Shown here one piece after another: positions 1-5,172 of a DNA stretch of 5,673 nucleotides (position 1 is its first letter; each line of letters starts with the position of its first letter). The position numbers and the translations under genes are program-made. Below the pieces are notes generated by a model, which saw only the letters and a list, made by a program, of their open reading frames with translations, made no database searches and had not been told where the DNA came from. The DNA is from BM714 sp964644525 (GTDB taxonomy: Bacteria > Bacillota > Clostridia > Peptostreptococcales > BM714), in the NCBI GenBank assembly GCA_964644525.1, contig CAZXWC010000096.1, positions 1 to 5,673 of the forward strand, written 5' to 3'.

Positions 1-9
1 GATTTATAG

Positions 10-15
10 TATAAT
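10..15 (+). promoter_or_regulatory. efp: -10 box of a probable efp promoter
   Basis: A perfect TATAAT hexamer lies 32 bases before the efp start codon. A sigma-A type -35 box at normal spacing would fall before base 1, so it cannot be checked here. If the box is used, transcription would start near base 22 and give a leader of about 26 bases, which suggests that efp is at or near the head of a transcript. The neighbouring sequence is very A+T-rich, so a chance match is possible. Confidence 0.5.
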
Positions 16-35
16 GATTCTAGCAAATACAAGAT

Positions 36-40
36 GGAGG
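36..40 (+). promoter_or_regulatory. efp: efp ribosome binding site
   Basis: GGAGG sits 7 bases before the ATG at 48. This is canonical Firmicutes spacing and fixes the efp start. Confidence 0.85.
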
Positions 41-47
41 TATATTA

Positions 48-605
48 ATGATTTCAGCAGGTGATTTTAGAAAAGGCGTTACTTTTGAAATAGACGGTGA
101 ACCTTTCGTCGTTGTGGATTTCCAACACGTAAAGCCGGGAAAAGGAGCGGCTTTCGTAAGGACAAAATATAAGAGCCTGAAATCCGGATCAACCAGAGAA
201 CAAGCTTTCAATCCAAGCGAAAAATTTCGCAAAGCACACATAGAAACAAAGGAAATGCAATATCTTTACAGCGACGGTGACCTTTATTATTTCATGGACA
301 ACGAGACATACGAACAAATCCCCCTGGAGGAAAAGCTGGTTGAAAACGCAATTAAATATCTAAAGGAAAACGACAATGCATCTTTAAAATTTTACAAAGG
401 AAACTGTTTCCAAGTTGATGCTCCTAACTTTGTTGAGCTCGAAATATCTGAAACAGAACCAGGTATAAAAGGCGACACAGCTTCAAATGTAACAAAACGC
501 GCAGTTGTTGAAACTGGAGCTGAAATACTGGTACCGCTTTTCATAAACGAAGGCGATACAGTGAAGATAGATACAAGAACAGGCGACTATCTTTCTCGGG
601 TATAA
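48..605 (+). CDS. efp: Elongation factor P
   Basis: EF-P is a cytoplasmic translation factor that binds between the P and E sites and relieves ribosomes stalled at consecutive prolines. The 185-residue length is normal for bacterial EF-P. The N-terminal KOW-like domain (about residues 1-64) carries the conserved loop P30-G31-K32-G33. K32 sits at the tip, where many bacteria add a modification (5-aminopentanol in B. subtilis, beta-lysine in E. coli). The prolines around the loop resemble the Bacillus type, and no modification enzyme is encoded in this window. Two OB-like domains follow, and the C-terminus has the family signature G-D-x-V-K-I-D-T-R-T-G-x-Y (about residues 170-182). The start is set by a GGAGG box 7 bases upstream. 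It is the first gene of the window and is followed 32 bases later by the acidic zinc-ribbon gene. The assignment is nearly certain. Confidence 0.98.
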   Translation: MISAGDFRKGVTFEIDGEPFVVVDFQHVKPGKGAAFVRTKYKSLKSGSTREQAFNPSEKFRKAHIETKEMQYLYSDGDLYYFMDNETYEQIPLEEKLVENAIKYLKENDNASLKFYKGNCFQVDAPNFVELEISETEPGIKGDTASNVTKRAVVETGAEILVPLFINEGDTVKIDTRTGDYLSRV

Positions 606-637
606 AAACCCGGCTACTTATTCAAAAGGAGGGCGAC

Positions 638-1072
638 ATGAATAATCTTAATGAAAAAGTTTCTTATCTCAAGGGTCTCATGGAAGGCTTGGACATAGAT
701 AAAGAAGCTAAAGAAGGCAAATTGTTCGAAAAAATTATTGAAACGCTAGAGGAATTGACTCGCGAAGTCAACTACATTAATGAAGACCTAGACGACATGG
801 AAGAATATCTGGATGCCATGGATGACGATTTGACAGATTTGGAAGACGATTACTACGATCTTGAAGATGAAGAATATGAAGATGAATTTTATGAAATCGA
901 ATGTCCTTCCTGCGATGAAATTTTCTATTTGGACGAATCGGATTTGGTTTTCGACGATGACAGCCTTATAAAAGTCGCTTGCCCCAGTTGCGGGGAAATG
1001 ATTGTCATTAACGAGGAAATGGACTACTTCGCTGAAAACGAAGAAGTTGAAGCAGAGGATACTGAAGTTTAA
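638..1072 (+). CDS. CD1247-like acidic coiled-coil / zinc-ribbon protein
   Basis: This 144-residue protein resembles the clostridial group labelled 'CD1247 N-terminal domain-containing', whose function I do not know. The N-terminus (about 1-28, with an L-K-G-L-x-E-G-L-D stretch) is followed by a helix with hydrophobic residues in strict 3-4 spacing at 30, 33, 37, 40, 44, 47, 51, 54, 58, 61, 65, 68, 72 and 75, a predicted coiled coil of more than six heptads. Its surface is strongly acidic: 24 of residues 49-88 are Asp or Glu, and there is no Lys or Arg from 43 to 111. The C-terminal part has two CPSC knuckles (C89/C92 and C115/C118), a classic four-cysteine zinc ribbon. There is no signal peptide or membrane segment, so it is probably cytoplasmic. 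The start follows AAAAGGAGGG closely. It lies between efp and asp23, 19 bases before the latter, and so is likely co-transcribed. A role in binding RNA polymerase or a basic protein partner is only a guess. Confidence 0.85.
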   Translation: MNNLNEKVSYLKGLMEGLDIDKEAKEGKLFEKIIETLEELTREVNYINEDLDDMEEYLDAMDDDLTDLEDDYYDLEDEEYEDEFYEIECPSCDEIFYLDESDLVFDDDSLIKVACPSCGEMIVINEEMDYFAENEEVEAEDTEV

Positions 1073-1079
1073 AACGTTT

Positions 1080-1084
1080 GGAGG
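1080..1084 (+). promoter_or_regulatory. Ribosome binding site deciding the Asp23 start
   Basis: GGAGG lies 7 bases before the ATG at 1092. The reading frame stays open upstream to an in-frame ATG at 1002, but that start would lie inside the preceding gene and add 30 residues not expected in the family. The start at 1092 is therefore preferred. Confidence 0.8.
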
Positions 1085-1091
1085 CATATAC

Positions 1092-1448
1092 ATGGAAGAT
1101 AAACGTCAACTTGACAGTTTGGAATATGGAGAAGTAAACATTTCAAACGAGGTTATAGGCATTATTGCAGGACTTGCAGCAAAAGAAGTAAGCGGTGTGG
1201 CTGAAATGAACAGCAGTCTCGGTGTCGAAATATCTGAAATTTTCGGCAAGAAAAATTATAACAAAGGCGTCAAGGTAGATGTGGGTTCTGATAATTCGAT
1301 TACTGTAAACCTTAATCTTGTTATTGACTATGGAATTATAATTCCTGAAATATGTTCAAAAATACAGAAAAATGTAAAGAAATCCATAGAAACAATGACT
1401 GAAATGCAAGTCTTCGCCATTAATATAAACATTCAAGGGATTAAATGA
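1092..1448 (+). CDS. Asp23/Gls24 family envelope stress response protein (YqhY-like)
   Basis: This 118-residue cytoplasmic protein belongs to the Asp23/Gls24 (DUF322) family. The family hallmark G-E-V-x-I-S-x-E-V-I-x-x-I-A-G-x-A-A-x-E-V-x-G-V spans residues 13-36. The second conserved block, x-L-V-I-D-Y-G-I-I-I-P-E (about 76-86), is followed by an amphipathic helix with regularly spaced Val/Ile/Met and a final beta strand ending N-I-x-G-I-K. Its position just before nusB matches B. subtilis yqhY, which follows accBC and has been linked genetically to acetyl-CoA carboxylase control. Here no accB or accC precedes it, so that link is not supported by local context. Other family members act in alkaline or cell-wall stress, and the family name alone does not tell which role applies. 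Family assignment is firm and function is open. Confidence 0.93.
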   Translation: MEDKRQLDSLEYGEVNISNEVIGIIAGLAAKEVSGVAEMNSSLGVEISEIFGKKNYNKGVKVDVGSDNSITVNLNLVIDYGIIIPEICSKIQKNVKKSIETMTEMQVFAININIQGIK

Positions 1449-1476
1449 TTGCAACAAACAAACTTATGAATATCAT
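1449..1476 (+). promoter_or_regulatory. nusB: Possible sigma-A promoter ahead of nusB
   Basis: Directly after the asp23 stop codon, TTGCAA (4 of 6 to TTGACA, 1449-1454) is followed after 16 bases by TATCAT (5 of 6 to TATAAT, 1471-1476). Transcription would start near base 1483, at the foot of the inverted repeat at 1482-1507. In A+T-rich DNA such matches arise often by chance, so this is a candidate only. Confidence 0.3.
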
Positions 1477-1481
1477 TCGTC

Positions 1482-1507
1482 TAAGAACTAACCTTGGTTA
1501 GTTCTTA
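1482..1507 (+). promoter_or_regulatory. Perfect 12-bp inverted repeat (RNA hairpin) in the nusB leader
   Basis: TAAGAACTAACC (1482-1493), then TT, then the exact reverse complement GGTTAGTTCTTA (1496-1507). In RNA it would fold as a stem of about 11 pairs closed by a CUUG tetraloop. The 3' arm runs into TTC-ATT rather than a clean T run, and the stem is A+T-rich, so it is not a standard intrinsic terminator. It could be a weak terminator or attenuator, a processing or stabilising structure between asp23 and nusB, or a dyad protein-binding site. It ends 13 bases before the nusB ribosome binding site and does not hide it. The structure is plain in the sequence; its function is not. Confidence 0.65.
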
Positions 1508-1519
1508 TTCATTAAAGCA

Positions 1520-1525
1520 GGGAGG
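1520..1525 (+). promoter_or_regulatory. nusB: nusB ribosome binding site
   Basis: GGGAGG lies 4 bases before the ATG at 1530. The frame is open upstream to a TTG at 1494, but that codon lies within the hairpin and has no ribosome binding site, so 1530 is chosen. Confidence 0.8.
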
Positions 1526-1529
1526 AAAT

Positions 1530-1901
1530 ATGAACAGGAAACAGGAAAGGGAAGAATTGCTAAAAGTTCTCTTTGAAAAAGACTTGAATTCGGAATCAAA
1601 AGCAATTGGACAATTCAAAAATAATCTTTTCATAGAAAAACTTTTCAATGATATAGACGAAAACAAGGAGAGAATCGATTCCATAATAAAGAGGCATCTG
1701 AAGGATTGGTCCTTTGAAAGGCTGCCTGCCGTAGACAGGGCAATATTGAGAATAGCTTTGGCTGAAATACTTTACCGAGAGGAAATTCCGCTTTCGGTAT
1801 CAATTAATGAAGCTGTGGAAATGGCAAAAAAATTCAGTGACGAAAAGTCTTCCAAATTCATCAATGGGCTTTTGGGCAATCTCAAAGATGAAGAACTATA
1901 G
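1530..1901 (+). CDS. nusB: Transcription antitermination factor NusB
   Basis: NusB binds boxA RNA together with NusE (ribosomal protein S10) and helps RNA polymerase read through rRNA operons and other boxA-containing transcripts. The 123-residue all-helical protein is slightly short for the family (usually about 130-140). The diagnostic C-terminal half is clear: W60, R64, then V-D-R-A-I-L-R-I-A at 68-76, P87, I-N-E-A-V-E-M-A-K-K-F at 92-102, and F-I-N-G-L-L at 110-115. The N-terminus keeps the R-E-E-L-L-x-x-L-F helix. The gap of 81 bases to asp23 is among the largest in the window and carries the hairpin and a possible promoter, so nusB may head its own transcript. Its 3' end overlaps the next gene by 14 bases, which implies translational coupling. 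Confidence 0.96.
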   Translation: MNRKQEREELLKVLFEKDLNSESKAIGQFKNNLFIEKLFNDIDENKERIDSIIKRHLKDWSFERLPAVDRAILRIALAEILYREEIPLSVSINEAVEMAKKFSDEKSSKFINGLLGNLKDEEL

Positions 1902-2814
1902 TCTTGGAATTGATACCAGCTGCTATACCACATCCATTGCGATTGTGGATGGATCTGGCGAAATCGTTTTGGATAAAAGAATACCCCTCAAGGTAAAAGC
2001 AGGACAAAGGGGTTTGCGTCAATCCGAAGCTTTTTACCAGCATGTTGTCAATCTTCCGGCGCTCTTTGAAAAGGCGTCAATATATTCCAACTCGATTGCT
2101 ATTGTTTCCGCAAGCTCAAAGCCAAGGAATATTAAAGACTCCTATATGCCTGTTTTCAATGCAGGCACCGCTTTTGCCAAAACAATTTCAAGCCTCCTTT
2201 CATTGCCTTTGAGTTTTTTTTCACACCAGGAGGGGCATATTTATTCCCTTTTGCCAGAGTCTAAAATTAATTGTGGATCAGCTTTTTATGTTGTGCATCT
2301 TTCGGGTGGAACAGCCGAAATAATGAAAGTTTCATCGCAAAATGGAAGGATTTCAACAAAAATCATAGGAGGCTCTTTAGACATAACTGCGGGTCAATTG
2401 ATAGACAGGCTGGGAGTAAGATTGGGACACGGTTTTCCAGCAGGCAGAGCTTTGGACAAAATAGCTTCTGCGGAAAAAGCAAAGGACTCATACCGGACAT
2501 CTGTAAAAAATGGATATTTTAATTTTTCAGGAGTCGAAAACATATACGAAAAGGATATTTCAAGAGGAACAAATCCAGACGAGATAATTTGCAAGGTTTT
2601 CAAATGCATATCGCAAACCTTATCAAAATCCTTCAACAATCTTGATATTGCAGACAAACCGATTCTTATGACCGGGGGCGTTTCGGCAAGCCACTTCCTA
2701 AAAAAAACCCTTTGCGACAAATTCGCTTCAATTCATTTCGGACCGGCAGAACTTTGCACGGACAATGCCGTAGGAATAGCGCGAATGGGAATGAAATTGT
2801 CAGGAGCTGATTAA
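1888..2814 (+). CDS. M22 glycoprotease-like protein, TsaD paralog
   Basis: This 308-residue protein has the ASKHA fold seen in TsaD/Kae1, the catalytic subunit of tRNA t6A37 synthesis. Visible motifs in order are the phosphate-loop start L-G-I-D-T-S-C-Y-T-T-S (6-16), the metal-binding H113-x-x-x-H117 (H-Q-E-G-H), L-S-G-G-T-A-E-I (138-145), G-S-L-D-x-T-A-G-Q-x-x-D (162-173), G-F-P-A-G (182-186), G-G-V-S-A-S (263-268) and T-D-N-A (291-294), whose Asp is the third expected metal ligand. It is shorter than typical TsaD (about 340), and the TsaD G-G-V-V-P-E...S-R-x-H region is replaced by G-Q-R-G-L-R-Q-S-E (39-47). It therefore looks like the clostridial paralog often found between nusB and xseA, not tsaD itself; 'sialoglycoprotease' is a historical family label. 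The ATG at 1888 lies inside nusB and has no good ribosome binding site, so translation probably depends on coupling. A frame start at 1807 would extend far into nusB and is rejected. Confidence 0.88.
   Translation: MKNYSLGIDTSCYTTSIAIVDGSGEIVLDKRIPLKVKAGQRGLRQSEAFYQHVVNLPALFEKASIYSNSIAIVSASSKPRNIKDSYMPVFNAGTAFAKTISSLLSLPLSFFSHQEGHIYSLLPESKINCGSAFYVVHLSGGTAEIMKVSSQNGRISTKIIGGSLDITAGQLIDRLGVRLGHGFPAGRALDKIASAEKAKDSYRTSVKNGYFNFSGVENIYEKDISRGTNPDEIICKVFKCISQTLSKSFNNLDIADKPILMTGGVSASHFLKKTLCDKFASIHFGPAELCTDNAVGIARMGMKLSGAD
2803..2806 (+). promoter_or_regulatory. xseA: Ribosome binding site for xseA
   Basis: GGAG, inside the end of the preceding gene, lies 10 bases before the ATG at 2817 and 16 before a second in-frame ATG at 2823. 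The spacing favours 2817, though it is slightly long. Confidence 0.6.
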
Positions 2815-2816
2815 AA

Positions 2817-4031
2817 ATGAAAATGAAGACATTCAGCGTATCTGAAGTAAACCGTTACATGAAACGGATTATTCAAGCCGATCCTTTGCTCAATCATATT
2901 TCGGTTAATGGCGAAATTTCTAACTACAAGCCAAATCCTGCAGGATACGCTTTTTTCACACTTAAGGATAAGGAAAGCAAAATTACTTGTGTGATTTTTT
3001 CAAGCAGAATGAAGAATCTGGCTTTTACACCTGAAAACGGAATGGCTGTAACAGTTATGGGCAACATATCCCTTTACGAAAAATCTGGAGTATACCAGAT
3101 ATACGTAAACAATATGGAACCTTCGGGAACGGGTGATTTGTTCGGGAAATTCGAAGAACTCAAGAAACGACTGCAGGCTAAAGGATATTTTGATGAAAAA
3201 ATCAAAATGGACCTGCCTCCCTTCCCTGAAAATATAGCAGTTGTTACGTCTGCAAGCGGGGCCGCACTTAGAGATATCCTCAATGTGGCTCAAAGACGAA
3301 ACAAAAGCACTAGCATTTATATTTATCCTTCCTTGGTACAGGGAATACATGCGGCTGAAAATATAGCCAAAAACATCGGGATGGCCAATACATCGGCAAA
3401 TAAATACGATATGATAATACTTGCAAGAGGCGGAGGGTCAATAGAAGAATTGTGGGCCTTCAACGAGGAAGTGTTGGCAGATGCGATACACACTTCAAAT
3501 ATCCCTGTCGTTTCAGCTGTGGGACATGAAACCGACTTTACAATTTCCGATTTCACTTCGGACTTCAGGGCTCCAACGCCCTCAGCAGCGGCAGAACTTT
3601 GCCTGCCTGAGACCGTAGGCCTTATGGATAAGATAGAGTCCCTTAACAAATACATTAATAAAAACATATCAGGCAGATTTTCGATGCTTGAAAAGCCCCT
3701 CGAGGAAAAGTCGCCTGCAAGAATGAACAAAAAAATTTTTTGGCGAATTGAAAACGAAAAAAAGGACCTCCAGTATATGTACGCGTCAATGAACTCTTCA
3801 CTTGAGCATTCACTTTCCAGATTAGAAGAAGAAGCATCAGCAAGCTATGAATCGCTTAAAAGGGTGAATCCCGATTCAATACTGAAAAAGGGTTATGCAA
3901 TCGTGTATAATGAAGAGGACAAGGTTGTTTCATCCATTGATGACGTTAATTTGAATGAAGCCATTACTGTCGCTGTAAAAAATGGTAAAATAAAGAGCAG
4001 GGTCACTTGTTTCGAGAAGGAGAAAATATGA
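2817..4031 (+). CDS. xseA: Exodeoxyribonuclease VII large subunit
   Basis: XseA is the catalytic subunit of exonuclease VII, which degrades single-stranded DNA from both ends without added metal and works with XseB in repair and in removing trapped topoisomerase adducts. The 404-residue protein has an N-terminal OB-fold (about 5-100; V-N-G-E-I-S-N-Y at 30-37, then G-Y-A-F-F-T-L-K-D) and a linker P-S-G-x-G-D-L (102-108). The catalytic core carries A-V-V-T-S-x-x-G-A-A-L-R-D-I (141-154), A-R-G-G-G-S (203-208) and S-A-V-G-H-E-T-D (233-240). Residues corresponding to those reported essential in E. coli appear to be D153, R204, H237 and D240. A coiled-coil arm (about 265-350) and L-K-K-G-Y-A-I-V (357-363) follow. 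It is shorter than the E. coli protein (about 456), with the arm as the likely place of the difference. It lies 2 bases after the M22 gene and overlaps xseB by 4. An A7T6 tract at 3729-3741 lies in the arm but does not break the frame. Confidence 0.97.
   Translation: MKMKTFSVSEVNRYMKRIIQADPLLNHISVNGEISNYKPNPAGYAFFTLKDKESKITCVIFSSRMKNLAFTPENGMAVTVMGNISLYEKSGVYQIYVNNMEPSGTGDLFGKFEELKKRLQAKGYFDEKIKMDLPPFPENIAVVTSASGAALRDILNVAQRRNKSTSIYIYPSLVQGIHAAENIAKNIGMANTSANKYDMIILARGGGSIEELWAFNEEVLADAIHTSNIPVVSAVGHETDFTISDFTSDFRAPTPSAAAELCLPETVGLMDKIESLNKYINKNISGRFSMLEKPLEEKSPARMNKKIFWRIENEKKDLQYMYASMNSSLEHSLSRLEEEASASYESLKRVNPDSILKKGYAIVYNEEDKVVSSIDDVNLNEAITVAVKNGKIKSRVTCFEKEKI
4017..4022 (+). promoter_or_regulatory. 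xseB: Ribosome binding site deciding the xseB start
   Basis: AAGGAG inside the end of xseA lies 5 bases before the ATG at 4028. The frame is open a little further to a TTG at 4007, but that codon precedes this site, so 4028 is preferred. The resulting ATGA overlap with the xseA stop is typical of coupled translation. Confidence 0.8.
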
Positions 4032-4273
4032 CAAAGAAAAAAGTTTCTTTTGAGGAACACATGAAAAAATTGAAAAACTCTCTTGAAAAACTAGACGACA
4101 ATGATCTATCTCTCGAAGACGCCTTGAAAGTCTACGAGAATGGAACCAAAGCATATAATGAATGCAACAAGGCTTTGGCGGAAGCGCGTAAAAAAGTCCA
4201 AATACTCGTCGATTCAACAAAAAAAGAAACTTTCAGAAATTTCGAAGAAGGGGATTTAAACGATGACATTTGA
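4028..4273 (+). CDS. xseB: Exodeoxyribonuclease VII small subunit
   Basis: XseB is the small non-catalytic subunit that binds along the coiled-coil arm of XseA, several copies per XseA, and is needed for a stable, active exonuclease VII. The 81-residue helical-hairpin protein is of normal size. Family features are S-F-E-E-H-M-x-x-L (7-15), L-x-L-E-D-A-L-x-x-Y-E-x-G (27-39), and the second helix with C46, L50 and A-x-K-K-V-Q-I-L (about 53-61). The tail is acidic (E-E-G-D-L-N-D-D-I). ATGA overlap with xseA couples production of the two subunits, and the last 11 bases overlap the next gene. Because XseB binds the XseA arm, the short arm seen in this XseA could go with fewer bound XseB copies; that is inference. 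Confidence 0.95.
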   Translation: MTKKKVSFEEHMKKLKNSLEKLDDNDLSLEDALKVYENGTKAYNECNKALAEARKKVQILVDSTKKETFRNFEEGDLNDDI

Positions 4274-5147
4274 ACAAAATATGCATGAATACAAAACCAC
4301 AATAGAAAAATCGCTAAGCGACATTATTTATTTAAAAAGCTCTTCAAACAGCTATCAAAATAACTTGATTGACTCTATGAACTACAGTTTGCATTCCGGA
4401 GGAAAGCGACTACGTCCCATCTTGCTTCTTGAAGCAAACCGGGTTTTGGGTGGGGACCAGTGCAAGGCAATTCCTTTTGCTTGCGCAATAGAGCTTATAC
4501 ACACCTATTCGCTTATACACGACGATCTTCCAGCCATGGACAATGACGATTTCCGAAGAGGCAAGCCAACAAATCACCTTGTCTATGGAGAAGCTTTGGC
4601 AATTTTGTCCGGTGATGCGCTTCTCAATCTTGCTTATGAAGTAATGCTTGAATCCATTGAAAACCATCGGGGAATCAACGCTTCCAAAATACTTGCAGAG
4701 TCTGCCGGTTTAAGAGGAATGGTGGGAGGGCAAACCGTAGATGTGCTGACTGAAGGTTTGCAAATAGAAAAAAATATTCTTGACTATATCCATAGAAACA
4801 AAACTTCAAGATTGATTCAGGCAGCTCTCAAAATGGGCGCAACGCTGGCTGGCGGAAGCGAAGAAGAAATTTCGGCATTCAGCAATTTCGGTTTTCATTT
4901 AGGCATGGCTTTCCAGATAAAGGATGATATCCTCGATATTGAAGGAAATGAAGCCTTGCTTGGGAAACCTGTCGGAAGCGACAGGTCGGCCAACAAAAAC
5001 ACTTTTCCTAAAATAAATGGTATTAAAGCCTCTAAATTCGCTCTCGAGAAACACACGGGCGAAGCAATATTCAATCTCAAAAAGATCGACGGCGACACCG
5101 TCTTTTTAAAAACACTTGCAAACCGTTTTTTGTCCAGAAACTCTTAA
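4263..5147 (+). CDS. ispA: Polyprenyl synthetase, probable (2E,6E)-farnesyl diphosphate synthase
   Basis: This enzyme condenses isopentenyl diphosphate with dimethylallyl and then geranyl diphosphate to give farnesyl diphosphate, the precursor for undecaprenyl phosphate and quinone side chains. The 294-residue length matches bacterial IspA (about 290-300). Visible motifs are G-G-K-R-L-R-P (46-52), which binds isopentenyl diphosphate; the first aspartate-rich motif D87-D88-L-P-A-M-D93 with following R98-R99-G; G-x-x-x-D at 156-160; and the second motif D221-D222-I-L-D225 followed by G-K-P-x-G-S-D. The stretch H-T-Y-S-L-I-H-D-D (80-88) closely resembles E. coli IspA (A-Y-S-L-I-H-D-D), which favours a C15 product, although chain length cannot be proven by sequence. 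An AAGGGG box 9 bases upstream supports the ATG at 4263, which overlaps xseB by 11 bases. Other prenyl diphosphate synthases of C20 length are the main alternative. Confidence 0.94.
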   Translation: MTFEQNMHEYKTTIEKSLSDIIYLKSSSNSYQNNLIDSMNYSLHSGGKRLRPILLLEANRVLGGDQCKAIPFACAIELIHTYSLIHDDLPAMDNDDFRRGKPTNHLVYGEALAILSGDALLNLAYEVMLESIENHRGINASKILAESAGLRGMVGGQTVDVLTEGLQIEKNILDYIHRNKTSRLIQAALKMGATLAGGSEEEISAFSNFGFHLGMAFQIKDDILDIEGNEALLGKPVGSDRSANKNTFPKINGIKASKFALEKHTGEAIFNLKKIDGDTVFLKTLANRFLSRNS

Positions 5148-5158
5148 TTAATACTAGG

Positions 5159-5166
5159 AAGGTGAT
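5159..5166 (+). promoter_or_regulatory. Ribosome binding site implying a TTG start
   Basis: AAGGTGAT matches the 3' part of the consensus AAGGAGGTGAT. Its GGTGA core (5161-5165) ends 7 bases before the TTG at 5173 but 16 bases before the first in-frame ATG at 5182. An ATG at 5165 is in another frame. The spacing therefore supports TTG as the start of the following gene. Confidence 0.65.
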
Positions 5167-5172
5167 GAACTC

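Noticed and set aside
863..886. Two copies of GAAGATGAA as a DNA repeat element
   Set aside because: Explained by the Glu/Asp-rich protein sequence; too short and too low in complexity to call a repeat.
788..1093. Antisense open frame of 101 codons opposite the acidic zinc-ribbon gene
   Set aside because: Its Phe/Val/Ile-rich protein is what results from reading GAA/GAT-rich coding DNA on the other strand. No ribosome binding site or family resemblance was seen.
2271..2522. Second + strand frame inside the M22 gene
   Set aside because: Out of frame with a gene whose motifs are all intact; no ribosome binding site.
3323..3730. Antisense open frame of 135 codons inside xseA
   Set aside because: The + strand here encodes the conserved exonuclease VII core. 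The antisense product shows no recognisable motif.
3930..4220. Antisense open frame across the xseA/xseB junction
   Set aside because: Shadow of two well-supported genes; no independent evidence of coding.
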